A model generated the notes under the pieces. The model was not told the origin of the DNA and ran no database searches. It saw only the letters and a program-made list of their open reading frames with translations. From contig JADCRD010000001.1 of the NCBI GenBank assembly GCA_014946745.1, positions 930,001 to 994,000 of the forward strand: a stretch of 64,000 bases of DNA, read 5' to 3'. Made by a program: the position numbers and the translations under genes. Positions 43,682-51,745 of the stretch are shown one piece after another (positions within the stretch are counted from its first letter, which is position 1; each line of letters opens with the position of its first letter). The DNA comes from Lysobacterales bacterium (GTDB taxonomy: Bacteria > Pseudomonadota > Gammaproteobacteria > Xanthomonadales > Xanthomonadaceae).

Positions 43682-45528
43682 CAGCCCGCTCCCAGCGCCA
43701 CGGCGGCCTGGTAGGTCAGCAGCGCCATCACATAGGCCAGCGCGAACAGGTAGAAGGCGGCGAAGCCCATCTGCTTCCAGGAGTTGGTCTCGCGCTTGAT
43801 CGTCGCCAACGTCGACAGGCACATCGGCGCGTAGATGTACCAGACCAGCAGGGACAGCGCGGTGGCCAGCGACCAGTCGCTGGCGATCAGCGGTTCGAGC
43901 GCCGCCGCCGCCGCCTCGTCGTCAACCGCCGACAGCGCATACACCGTGGCCAGCGAGGACACCGCCACCTCGCGTGCAGCCAGACCCGGGATCAGCGCGA
44001 TGCAGATCTGCCAGCCAAAGCCCAGCGGCGCGAACACGAAGGCCAGCGCGTGGCCGATGCGCCCGGCCAGGCTGTACTCGATGGCCGCCCCGGTGGCGCC
44101 TTCCGGCGGCGCCGGGAAGCTCAGCAGGAACCACAGCAGCACGGTCATGGCGAGAATGATTCCGCCGACGCGCTTCAAGAAGATCATGCCGCGCTCCCAC
44201 AGGCCGATGGCGAGGTCGCGCACGTGCGGCAGGCGATAGCTGGGCAGCTCCAGCAGCAGCGGATGCTCGCCCTGATCGCGCTTGAAGTGCTTCATCAGCC
44301 AGGCCACGGCCAGCGCGCTCAGGATGCCCGCGAGGTACAGCGCGAACAGCACCAGGCCCTGCAGATTGAACAGTCCGCCGACCGATTCATTGGGCACGAA
44401 GGCCGCGATTAGCAGCGCGTAGACCGGCAATCGAGCCGAACAGGTCATCAGGGGCGCCACGAGAATGGTTGCCAGCCGGTCGCGCGGATCGCTGATGCTT
44501 CGCGTCGCCATGATGCCCGGGATGGCGCAGGCAAAGCTCGACAGCAGCGGAATGAAGCTGCGCCCCGACAGCCCGGCCGCCGACATCATCCGGTCGAGCA
44601 GGAAAGCGGCGCGCGGCAGGTAGCCGGATTCCTCCAGCGACAGGATGAAGGCGAAGAGGATCAGGATCTGCGGCAGGAACACCACCACGCCGCCCAGGCC
44701 CGCAATGACGCCGTCGACCAGCAGGCTGGCCAGCGGGCCTTCCGGCAGCGCCGCGGCCACCGTCGCGCCCAGCCAAGCAGTGCCGGCGTCGATGCCTTCG
44801 CTGAGCGGCGAGGCCCAGCTGAACACCGCCTGGAAGATGCAGAACATCACCACGGCGAGGATCAGCAGGCCGTACAGCGGATGCAGCAGGACGCGGTCGA
44901 GCTGCTCGTCGATGCGCGCGGTGCGCTCGGGCATCACCACGCAGCGCTTGAGCAGGCTGCGCACGCGGGCGTGCTGGTCGGCAGTGCTCTCGACTTCGCG
45001 CGACGCGCCCGTCGGCAGCGGCGCATCCAGCGCGGCCAGCAGCTCGGCCGCACCGTGGCGCTTGACCGCGACGGTTTCCAGCACCGGCACGCCCAGTTCG
45101 GCGGCCAGCGCCTCGCGGTCGATGCGGATGCCGCGCCGCTGGGCCGCATCCATCTGGTTCAACACGATCAGCGTCGGCCGGCGCAGGGCGAGAATCTCCA
45201 GCGCGAAGCGCAGGTGCAGGCGCAGGTTGGTGGCGTCGAGCACGCAGACCAGCACATCGGGCGCATCGACATCGCTGCGCTGGCCCAGCACCACTTCGCG
45301 GGTGATGGCCTCGTCCAGACTTGCCGCATCCAGGCTGTAGGCGCCGGGCAGGTCCAGCACGCGCACCTCGCGGCCGGCCGGCGTGGAGAAGCGGCCTTCC
45401 TTGCGCTCCACCGTCACGCCCGCGTAGTTCGCGACCTTCTGCCGGCTGCCGGTCAGACGGTTGAACAGGGCGGTCTTGCCGCAGTTGGGATTGCCCAGCA
45501 GGGCGAGCTGCAGCGTGGTGGCGCTCAT
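43681..45528 (-). CDS. feoB: Ferrous iron transporter FeoB
   Basis: This 615-residue inner-membrane protein imports Fe(II). The N-terminal G domain has GNPNCGKTALFNRLTG (G1), a G2 Thr in YAGVTVERKEG, LDLPGAYSL (G3) and LNQMD (G4). It is followed by a helical spacer and the membrane domain with Gate motifs (GVVVFLPQILILFAFILSLEESGYLPRAAFLLDRMM, GRSFIPLLSSFACAIPGIMATR, LMTCSARLPVYALLIAAFVP). It is shorter than the E. coli protein (773 aa) yet seems complete. Its ATG overlaps the feoA stop (ATGA), and the small CGGC protein overlaps its own stop. Confidence 0.96.
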   Translation of the reverse strand: MSATTLQLALLGNPNCGKTALFNRLTGSRQKVANYAGVTVERKEGRFSTPAGREVRVLDLPGAYSLDAASLDEAITREVVLGQRSDVDAPDVLVCVLDATNLRLHLRFALEILALRRPTLIVLNQMDAAQRRGIRIDREALAAELGVPVLETVAVKRHGAAELLAALDAPLPTGASREVESTADQHARVRSLLKRCVVMPERTARIDEQLDRVLLHPLYGLLILAVVMFCIFQAVFSWASPLSEGIDAGTAWLGATVAAALPEGPLASLLVDGVIAGLGGVVVFLPQILILFAFILSLEESGYLPRAAFLLDRMMSAAGLSGRSFIPLLSSFACAIPGIMATRSISDPRDRLATILVAPLMTCSARLPVYALLIAAFVPNESVGGLFNLQGLVLFALYLAGILSALAVAWLMKHFKRDQGEHPLLLELPSYRLPHVRDLAIGLWERGMIFLKRVGGIILAMTVLLWFLLSFPAPPEGATGAAIEYSLAGRIGHALAFVFAPLGFGWQICIALIPGLAAREVAVSSLATVYALSAVDDEAAAAALEPLIASDWSLATALSLLVWYIYAPMCLSTLATIKRETNSWKQMGFAAFYLFALAYVMALLTYQAAVALGAG

Positions 45529-45776
45529 GCGCCCGCCGTCTCGACCTGCACCCGCACGCGCGCAGCTTCTGCGCGGCGCAGGGCGAAGCGGGTGTAGCCG
45601 ATCTGCACCAGCAGAAGTTCGGCGCCGAAGGGGCCGCGGGTCAGCAGGCGCACCGGCTCACCCTGCACGAAGCCCAGCTCGCGCAGGCGTCGGCCGATGA
45701 TGTCCGTGGTGCCCGGAATGTCGTCCACCGCCAGCACCGTCGCGGTCTGGCCTGCGCTGAGTTGGTCGAGATGCAT
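45525..45776 (-). CDS. feoA: Ferrous iron transport accessory protein FeoA
   Basis: This 83-residue cytoplasmic SH3-like protein opens MHLDQLSAGQTATVLAVDD and continues RRLRELGFVQGEPVRLLTRGPFGAELLLVQIGYTRFALRRAEA, the standard FeoA pattern. It is thought to modulate FeoB. I chose the ATG at 45776; a longer frame from 45803 would run through the predicted Fur box. It is first in the feoA-feoB-small protein operon and overlaps feoB by four bases. Confidence 0.94.
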   Translation of the reverse strand: MHLDQLSAGQTATVLAVDDIPGTTDIIGRRLRELGFVQGEPVRLLTRGPFGAELLLVQIGYTRFALRRAEAARVRVQVETAGA

Positions 45777-45788
45777 GGCGCCATTCCT

Positions 45789-45807
45789 GAGAATGGTTCG
45801 CATTATA
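45789..45807 (-). promoter_or_regulatory. Candidate Fur box upstream of feoA
   Basis: GAGAATGGTTCGCATTATA matches the 19-bp Fur consensus (GATAATGATWATCATTATC) at about 13-14 positions on either strand, with both AATG and CATT half-site cores intact. It ends 13 bases upstream of the feoA start, a position that would let iron-loaded Fur block transcription or translation initiation. Confidence 0.65.
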
Positions 45808-45916
45808 GGTTCTGGGCGGGCTTTGCGTCAGCTGGCCGCGCAGCTCCTCGACGATGGGCAGTCAGCGAGGGTTCCCGCATGCCAAGCTGCGCCGCCCAAG
45901 CTTCGAGAGTGCCGCC

Positions 45917-46297
45917 ATGCCCGCAGCCCGCATCCACCCGCAGCCGCCCGAGGAGTACTGGTTCGTCGAGGGCTGCCACATCCTCGAATGGCACAACCGT
46001 GTGGATGATCCCGCGCTGTCGGTGGCGCGCGCCCGTGTGGCACCCGGCCAGACCACCCGCTGGCATCGCCTGCAGGGCACCACCGAGCGCTATCTGATCC
46101 TGTCCGGGCGGGGCAGGGTGGAGGTCGAGGGGCTCGCCGCAGCCGAGATCGGCGCGGGCGCCGTGGTGGTGATACCCCCGGGCTGTGCCCAACGCATCGC
46201 CTGCGTCGGCGTGGAGGAACTGGTGTTCCTCGCGATGTGCACGCCGCGCTTCGAGGCGCAGGCCTATCAGGACGTGGAAGATGCGATGGCCGGATGA
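45917..46297 (+). CDS. Small cupin-fold protein
   Basis: This 126-residue single-domain cupin contains VARARVAPGQTTRWHRLQGTTERYLILSGRGRVEVEG, in which the usual first cupin motif G(X)5HXH is degenerate (W-H-R rather than H-x-H, with the Glu in TTERY), and a second motif region GAVVVIPPGCAQRIACVG where the usual His is missing. Metal binding is therefore doubtful. Cupins of this size can be enzymes or sugar/ligand binders; function is unknown. The ATG at 45917 (MPAARIHPQPPEEYW) has GAGAG upstream. Confidence 0.83.
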   Translation: MPAARIHPQPPEEYWFVEGCHILEWHNRVDDPALSVARARVAPGQTTRWHRLQGTTERYLILSGRGRVEVEGLAAAEIGAGAVVVIPPGCAQRIACVGVEELVFLAMCTPRFEAQAYQDVEDAMAG

Positions 46298-46651
46298 GTC
46301 CGGCCAGCCCTGCCAAGGCTGAACACTCGAGGCCTGCCAGAGCGCGCAGCTGACGTGGCCCCTTGGTTGCGCGAATCCCTGATCGTCTTGCCTGCGCAGG
46401 CGGGCAGCCAGCACGCGCAGCAGTCCTGCGCCCGGCTTGGTGGGGAAACCGCCATGACGTGGCCCGGGCGATGCATCCTTCGGCTTCGCGCTGTCAGCGC
46501 TTCCGACCACTCTGCGCTCTTGGCGGTGAGCCCAGAGCACAGGCTGACAGCGCGCGCCCATGGTGAGCCGAAATGATCACCGGACCGCATGCGTGTCCTG
46601 CGCATGGGCGATACTGCGGCGAGCTATCGAGCCGCGCACGCCACCTTCGCC
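46298..46651. other. Intergenic region with degenerate REP-like sequence
   Basis: I see no convincing gene in these 354 bases. The stretch around 46375-46450 (CTGATCGTCTTGCC, TGCGCAGGCGGGCAG, CCGCCATGACG) resembles a worn copy of the common intergenic repeat that carries GATCGTCATTCCCGC-type palindromes. The 5'-nucleotidase promoter probably lies in the last 100 bases. Confidence 0.45.
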
Positions 46652-47569
46652 ATGACCGATCTTTCCCTGCCTTCCAACGACCGCTTCGTGGTCGCGATTT
46701 CCTCGCGCGCGCTGTTCGATCTGGAGGACAGCCACAGCCTGTTCGAGCAGCGGGGCCTCGCCGCTTACGCAGAGTTCCAACGCGTGCGCGAGAACGAGCC
46801 GCTGGAGCCGGGCATCGCCTTTCCGCTGGTGCGCAAGCTGCTGGCCCTGAACGCGCATGCGCAGGCTGGTCTGCCGCAGGTCGAGGTGATCCTGCTTTCC
46901 CGCAACTCGGCCGATACCGGCCTGCGGATCTTCAACTCGATCGAGCGCTACGGCCTGGAGATCGTGCGCGCGGCATTCACCAACGGCGCGCCGACCTTCC
47001 CCTACATCCGCCCCTTCGGCGCGCACCTGTTCCTGTCGGCGCATGCCGAAGACGTCGCACGCGCGCTCGAGGCCGGCGTGGCGGCTGCCACCATCCTGCC
47101 GAGCAAGGCCTCGCTGCGCGACTCCGAGCAGCTGCGCATCGCCTTTGACGGCGATGCGGTGATCTTTGGCGACGAGAGCGAGCGCATCAGCACCGAGCAG
47201 GGCTTGGCGGCGTTTGCCGCCAACGAGCGCGACCAGGCCGAGCAGCCGCTGTCCGGCGGCCCTTTCCGCGGCGTGCTGGCAGCGATTCACGCCATCCAGA
47301 GCGCGTTCCCGATGGAGAACTCGCCGATCCGCACGGCCCTTGTCACCGCGCGCTCGGCGCCCGCGCACAAGCGCGTCATCCTCACCCTGCGCCACTGGGG
47401 TGTGCGTCTTGATGAGGCCCTGTTCCTCGGCGGCCGCGACAAGGGCCCGTTTCTGGAGGCCTTTGGCGCCGACATCTTCTTCGACGACAGCCACAGCAAC
47501 GTCGAGTCGGCGCGCAAGCATGTGGCGACGGGCCATGTACCGCACGGGGTGCTGGGGCGGCCGGGGTGA
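46652..47569 (+). CDS. Cytosolic 5'-nucleotidase (NT5C1-like)
   Basis: This 305-residue HAD-type nucleotidase family is related to vertebrate cytosolic 5'-nucleotidase I, which dephosphorylates AMP and other nucleoside monophosphates. The landmarks are RFVVAISSRALFDLEDSHSLFEQRGLAAYAEFQ with the nucleophile-like DLE, VEVILLSRNSADTGLRIFNSIERYGL, the acidic FDGDAVIFGDESERI and a C-terminal FLGGRDKGPFLEAFGADIFFDD. No signal peptide is evident. I chose the ATG at 46652; the frame is open further upstream but sequence there is not conserved-looking. It converges with the T6SS-linked TIGR02270 gene and marks the edge of that locus. Confidence 0.9.
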   Translation: MTDLSLPSNDRFVVAISSRALFDLEDSHSLFEQRGLAAYAEFQRVRENEPLEPGIAFPLVRKLLALNAHAQAGLPQVEVILLSRNSADTGLRIFNSIERYGLEIVRAAFTNGAPTFPYIRPFGAHLFLSAHAEDVARALEAGVAAATILPSKASLRDSEQLRIAFDGDAVIFGDESERISTEQGLAAFAANERDQAEQPLSGGPFRGVLAAIHAIQSAFPMENSPIRTALVTARSAPAHKRVILTLRHWGVRLDEALFLGGRDKGPFLEAFGADIFFDDSHSNVESARKHVATGHVPHGVLGRPG

Positions 47570-47676
47570 GGCACCGCCTCCGACCGCTGCACGGTAAGCC
47601 TGCAGTATCGATGCCCGCTTGCCTGCGTCGGTGGGCGTGCTTCCGCCGCTTGTGTCGACGGCGCGGTCGGGGTGCT

Positions 47677-48945
47677 TCAGAGCAGCTTGAACAGTGGCTC
47701 GCGCACGCGGTGCAGGGCGCCGGCTTCGCCTTGCAGCGTTGCCTTTGAGGCTGCGTACAGTCGCATCGGCAGGCTCTCGCCCTGGAGGTGCGGTTCGGCC
47801 GCAGGCCGCAACGGATTGCGCAGAGCCGCGCGAAGCTTCTCGACGTGCGGTTCGAGCAAGCCTTGGTCTTCGAGATGCGCCTTGGGCTCGTGCTTCTGTG
47901 CCGACGCCGTGGGGCGCTCATCCGCATGCTCGCCTTCGTCCGCAGGCGAGCGCTTGGATAAGGGCCGAGCGGGGTTGGTATCCGGCCGCTGCCAAAGCTG
48001 GTCGCGTTCGAGGTCGAGGCCGGTGAGCTGTTCGATGCCGAAGGCGGCCAGCGTGGCGAGCTTGCCGTCGAGGGCGGCATCAAGCTTGGACAGCGCCCAG
48101 GCATCTGCGCGACAGATCGCCAGCCACAGCGCTTCGCGCTCGCGGCTGTGGGCGCTGAGCACGTCGAAAGCGGCATGCACGCTGTCAGCGGGTGCGGTGA
48201 GCGCGAAGGCGCTGAGCCAGCGTCTGCGGCTCGGGCGATCCAGCAGCGTCGGCGCGGGGCAGTGCGGCAGGCGCTCGCCGTAGCCGAGCAAACGCAGCGC
48301 GTAGATCGCTTCCTCACGCAGCAGCGGGTCATCGCCGTTGGCGAACGCAGGCAGACGCTCAGCGCGCTCAGTGATGCGCCACTCGCCGATGGCGCGCAGC
48401 GCGCGGGCCTGCAGGGAACCATCCGAACGCAGCAGGGCGTCGTCAATCAGATGCGGTCGACGCACCTGCGGGTTCGGCAGGCAGGCAGGAAATGCCGCGC
48501 GCCATAGCACACGCTGATCGGATGTCCACCAGCGCTGCAGCAGGGGCAGGGCGCGGGTCTCGCTGATCCAGAAAAGCGCGGCGGCTGCGCCACCAGCTGA
48601 GCGCGGGTTTGCGATCAAAAGACTGTCGAGTTCCAGACGCGTCGCTTCATCCGCAGCATCGGTGGCACACAGACCAACCACGGCCGCGGCAGCAAACGCC
48701 TCCTCATCGGTGCCCCAGCGCTTGAAGCGCTGCATCGCCGGTGCGAGTGCCTCACGGCCTGCGATTTGCAGGCCGTCGAGGTGGGCGTCGAGTTGGCTGT
48801 CGATCTCGTGCAGGTGGGCGGCGCGGTGGTTCGGAGCACTCCACGCCCGCAGACGGCGCTGCCAGGTGAAGGCGAGCTCCGAAACGTGTTGGTTGATGAG
48901 GTTGGCGACAGGGCGTGCAGGTGACGCTGTAGACATCTGGGACAA
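47677..48945 (-). CDS. TIGR02270 family T6SS-associated protein
   Basis: This 422-residue protein of HEAT-like helical repeats is, as far as I recall, found chiefly with type VI secretion genes. The N-terminus LINQHVSELAFTWQRRLRAWSAPNHRAAHLHEIDSQLDAHLDGL is characteristic, then ATDAADEATRLELDSLLI and repeated helices (ALRAIGEWRITERAERLPAF, LLREEAIYALRLLGYG). There is no signal peptide. It is the last gene of the minus-strand T6SS locus, 45 bases after the propeller-like protein gene. A role in effector handling or delivery is inferred from context only. Confidence 0.85.
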   Translation of the reverse strand: MSQMSTASPARPVANLINQHVSELAFTWQRRLRAWSAPNHRAAHLHEIDSQLDAHLDGLQIAGREALAPAMQRFKRWGTDEEAFAAAAVVGLCATDAADEATRLELDSLLIANPRSAGGAAAALFWISETRALPLLQRWWTSDQRVLWRAAFPACLPNPQVRRPHLIDDALLRSDGSLQARALRAIGEWRITERAERLPAFANGDDPLLREEAIYALRLLGYGERLPHCPAPTLLDRPSRRRWLSAFALTAPADSVHAAFDVLSAHSREREALWLAICRADAWALSKLDAALDGKLATLAAFGIEQLTGLDLERDQLWQRPDTNPARPLSKRSPADEGEHADERPTASAQKHEPKAHLEDQGLLEPHVEKLRAALRNPLRPAAEPHLQGESLPMRLYAASKATLQGEAGALHRVREPLFKLL

Positions 48946-48990
48946 GCTCGATGGCGGGGCGGGGCATAGCCTTAATGCGGCTCTTCTTGG

Positions 48991-49989
48991 CTACTCGTAG
49001 GGTTGAATCAGCCAATGCCAGTGATTGCCGTCGAACATCCTCACATTCTGCTGGCCGGCAATGACGAGTACGCCGTCACGGGCGTCCATGTGCCCTGCGA
49101 GCCATTGTGGCTCACCCTCGTAAATGATGGGCAAGACCTTCCCGCCTTGCACCACTCGCGTCTGATAGTCAGAGCTCACCCAGAGCATGTCGTTGAACCA
49201 CACGCTGTCGCGATTCAGAATGCTGGAGTCACCCCGGTGAATGAGAGTCCAGGTGTCCTCCTTGCCAAGCCAGATGTTTCCAGCTTCGCCTGTGATGTAT
49301 ACATCCCCGTTTGGCGCAACTGTGACCGTGGCGAGTTGTTCGTTGCTTGGGAAGTCACATTGACGCCACTGTCTGCCATCGAAAAGAAACACTTCGCCAT
49401 GTCCGCCAACCGCGTACAGGCATTGCTCGCTCGGGCCGTCCATGTCGCGGAAGCCCATCCAGGCCGGCGATTCGCCTGAAAATCCTCGCGCGAAAAGACC
49501 TTCCTCGGGCAGCTTTTCCCAGCGGCCGATCTCAACGCGCTTATAGACTTGGCGTAGGAGGCCAACGGCATAAGCCCAACCGTTTATGCATACGATTCGC
49601 TTGATTCCCGGAGATTCCAGGTCCGGGGCGATTTTCTCCAGTCCGCGCTGCCCGGAGCCGGTTGCGTAGACGCTGCCAAACTCTTCGGGTGTGAATACCA
49701 AGTTCTGCGCAATTGGGTTGAGGGACACGCCGAGTTTAGGGTGGCCGATGTTTTCTATACTTGCTTTCCCAATGCTGATTTCAGCCGACTCTCCGTTAAT
49801 TGTCATCTGAACAAGGCGTGTAGGTATTTCGTGATCCCATCCTCTGAATTCTCCGGCTGGAAATCTTCTTGCTAGCACAGAGATCGAGCTTCTTGATCTA
49901 ATTGCGCAGTCGACAATGGACCAATCTTTCAGGCTCTCTTGCCACTCGGTTCTCGATATTCCTTCCATCGGGTTTCTCGTTGGTCTCAT
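48991..49989 (-). CDS. Propeller-like cytoplasmic protein, putative immunity to the adjacent nuclease toxin
   Basis: I do not recognise this 332-residue family. It has no signal peptide. Repeated short strand patterns with Trp and Asp-Gly turns suggest a beta-propeller: FGSVYATGSGQ, WAYAVGLLRQVYKRVEIGRWEKLP, CLYAVGGHGEVFLFDGRQWRQC, ATVTVAPNGDVYITGEAGNIWLGKEDTWTLIH and VRMFDGNHWHWL. It follows the PAAR-like toxin gene by 82 bases on the same strand and shares its AT-richer DNA, so a cognate immunity protein is the natural inference; the cytoplasmic location suits a nuclease toxin. Met1 at 49989 or Met8 at 49968 could start it; neither has a clear ribosome-binding site. Confidence 0.7.
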   Translation of the reverse strand: MRPTRNPMEGISRTEWQESLKDWSIVDCAIRSRSSISVLARRFPAGEFRGWDHEIPTRLVQMTINGESAEISIGKASIENIGHPKLGVSLNPIAQNLVFTPEEFGSVYATGSGQRGLEKIAPDLESPGIKRIVCINGWAYAVGLLRQVYKRVEIGRWEKLPEEGLFARGFSGESPAWMGFRDMDGPSEQCLYAVGGHGEVFLFDGRQWRQCDFPSNEQLATVTVAPNGDVYITGEAGNIWLGKEDTWTLIHRGDSSILNRDSVWFNDMLWVSSDYQTRVVQGGKVLPIIYEGEPQWLAGHMDARDGVLVIAGQQNVRMFDGNHWHWLIQPYE

Positions 49990-50071
49990 TATTGGTGCTG
50001 CGTTCTATTGTGGTTCTGTTGGTTCATGGGAAAGGAGCTGGCAGACTCCCAGTGGAGCTTGCGCGGCGTCG

Positions 50072-51745
50072 TTAGTTTGTGGAGTCCTCATTGGGAGTTA
50101 TCTCTCTCTTAAGCTTGTCCACTACCCGCAGCTTCGCATCCGGGCAATGCTTCTTATAGAAGTCGCGCAGCTGGGCCTCGATGCAATCTTGTGAGCAGAA
50201 CGAGAGAGGGAAGCTGCCCCGATGGACGCGTGCTGCAGTCTCAATTGCGTCGTCCATCGACATTGCGCCGTCCTTTACTGTCTTCTTTTGCCACCACCAT
50301 GCTTTCGCGCTCGCAGTGGTCTGAGCTTGCAACTCATCTGCAAGGTTGTCGTGCATCCGGCCGTGACTACCTTGACTGTGATTGACGCCTTCCACGCAGA
50401 CGGTGGGTGCGCTGGCGTGAGCGCTGCTCTTGTAGTTCTCGCAGCCCAGCGAGTCCTTACCCGGTTCAGTTTTAATCATTGCGTCCGGGATCAGATGATG
50501 GCCGGTTTGGCCTGGGCAGCAGCCTCGGTTTACAAGATCGCCACCAGCCGGCGTTACGTTTGAACTCCCTACTTCGTCAAAGTGGCTCTTTCCTGTGTGT
50601 GGAACAAGGCTGCATTTCCTCGCCCGTATGCACTCATCGAGAGTCGCCTGTGCGTCCATGAGTTCGAAAGCAAGCTGGCTAGCGGTCTGCTTGGTTTTCC
50701 CATCCATGATCGCTTGAATGCGGTCCGACATGTTGGATGCCTTCTCCGCGATGCGATCTACTTCTTCAAGATTGGTAATGAGCTCGCTCACTTGTTCGAG
50801 CTTGCCGGCAAGTTCTTGGCTGTTGGCATACAGTTCATAAGCGGTGTGGGCGCCCATCACTGCGTTGCCTACGCCTGGCAGAAAGCTGCCAACGCCTTGT
50901 TTGACTAGTGCTTTGGCGCCAATTTCAATGGCCTTTCGTTCGGCCCATGCGATGGCTTCTCTTTCGATGAGTGCTGCATAGTTTTGGAGGCTTGTGGCCT
51001 GCGCAATTGCCTGATCCTTGATCTGGTCAAAATGCGCCTTGTAGGAGTTCAGGTCGCCTTTCTCGATGGTGTTCACTACGCTGGAGTTGAGGCCCAACAA
51101 GCCAGTGCAGTGGCGATCGCGCCAGTTCGCGCTACTCTGGCTTTGAGGTTGTGCGTTGCTCCGTGTGTTCTGCTCGCGCCGCATGAATGTTCGGCGGCGA
51201 CGGAGGCTGCGCCCTTCTTCGCTGTCATCCTCAACGCCGTCACAAGCGCTCTTGATCCGTCTCTCTTCAGATCTGCAGGGATTGTTGCGGTTCTTGTTGG
51301 AGATATAGGGAAACAGCGCCGTATTGCTCGGATTCTTGTGATTGTGACTCACCAAATCCAAGTGCCGCGTCACCGCGCGCCCTTCGACCTTGACATTGGG
51401 CGACCAGGTCTGGAAGAAACAGCGGCCTTTCACCGCGCCGGAGATGATGCCCTTGGCCAGTTTCTTCGTGGCAGCGTCGTCGCCCTCGCTGACCGAGAAG
51501 TAGCTGTGGTTTTCCAGCGCGATCTCTTTGCCGAGGATGAAGACCGTGCGGCTGCCGTTGGTGATGTCGCTGGCGTGGCAGCTGTTGGGGTAGGGAATCG
51601 GTACGCCGGGCGGAAAGGGTTTGATCGGTGTCGGTGACGCCGTGGCGGGAGGGGTGTGGCAGATATCGGGAAAGGCATGCTTCGAGCTGCCATCCGCGGA
51701 CTTCGAGGCGATCTCATTGCCGTTGGCGTAGACGTGGGTGGCCAT
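50072..51745 (-). CDS. PAAR-like (DUF4150) T6SS effector with C-terminal HNH-type nuclease candidate
   Basis: This 557-residue protein is built like a polymorphic toxin. Residues 1-130 form a PAAR-like tip domain (MATHVYANGNEIASKSADGS, HAFPDICHTPP, VPIPYPNSCHASDI, GRAVTRHLDLVSHNHKNP) that should cap VgrG. Residues about 210-350 are long amphipathic helices with a hydrophobic glycine-rich stretch (VKQGVGSFLPGVGNAVMGAHTAYELYA). The C-terminus has GHHLIP (His416, His417) and NHSQGSHGRMHD (His456, His461, His465), a histidine pattern like GHH/SHH nucleases of the HNH/ENDO VII group, plus several cysteines. DNA becomes AT-richer after the PAAR part. Start shares one base with the upstream stop. 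Confidence 0.82.
   Translation of the reverse strand: MATHVYANGNEIASKSADGSSKHAFPDICHTPPATASPTPIKPFPPGVPIPYPNSCHASDITNGSRTVFILGKEIALENHSYFSVSEGDDAATKKLAKGIISGAVKGRCFFQTWSPNVKVEGRAVTRHLDLVSHNHKNPSNTALFPYISNKNRNNPCRSEERRIKSACDGVEDDSEEGRSLRRRRTFMRREQNTRSNAQPQSQSSANWRDRHCTGLLGLNSSVVNTIEKGDLNSYKAHFDQIKDQAIAQATSLQNYAALIEREAIAWAERKAIEIGAKALVKQGVGSFLPGVGNAVMGAHTAYELYANSQELAGKLEQVSELITNLEEVDRIAEKASNMSDRIQAIMDGKTKQTASQLAFELMDAQATLDECIRARKCSLVPHTGKSHFDEVGSSNVTPAGGDLVNRGCCPGQTGHHLIPDAMIKTEPGKDSLGCENYKSSAHASAPTVCVEGVNHSQGSHGRMHDNLADELQAQTTASAKAWWWQKKTVKDGAMSMDDAIETAARVHRGSFPLSFCSQDCIEAQLRDFYKKHCPDAKLRVVDKLKREITPNEDSTN

Noticed and set aside
49916-50194. A 92-codon plus-strand frame with hydrophobic stretches over the toxin/immunity junction
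   Set aside because: It overlaps both real genes in antisense and has no ribosome-binding site or similarity; hydrophobicity comes from the AT-richer DNA.
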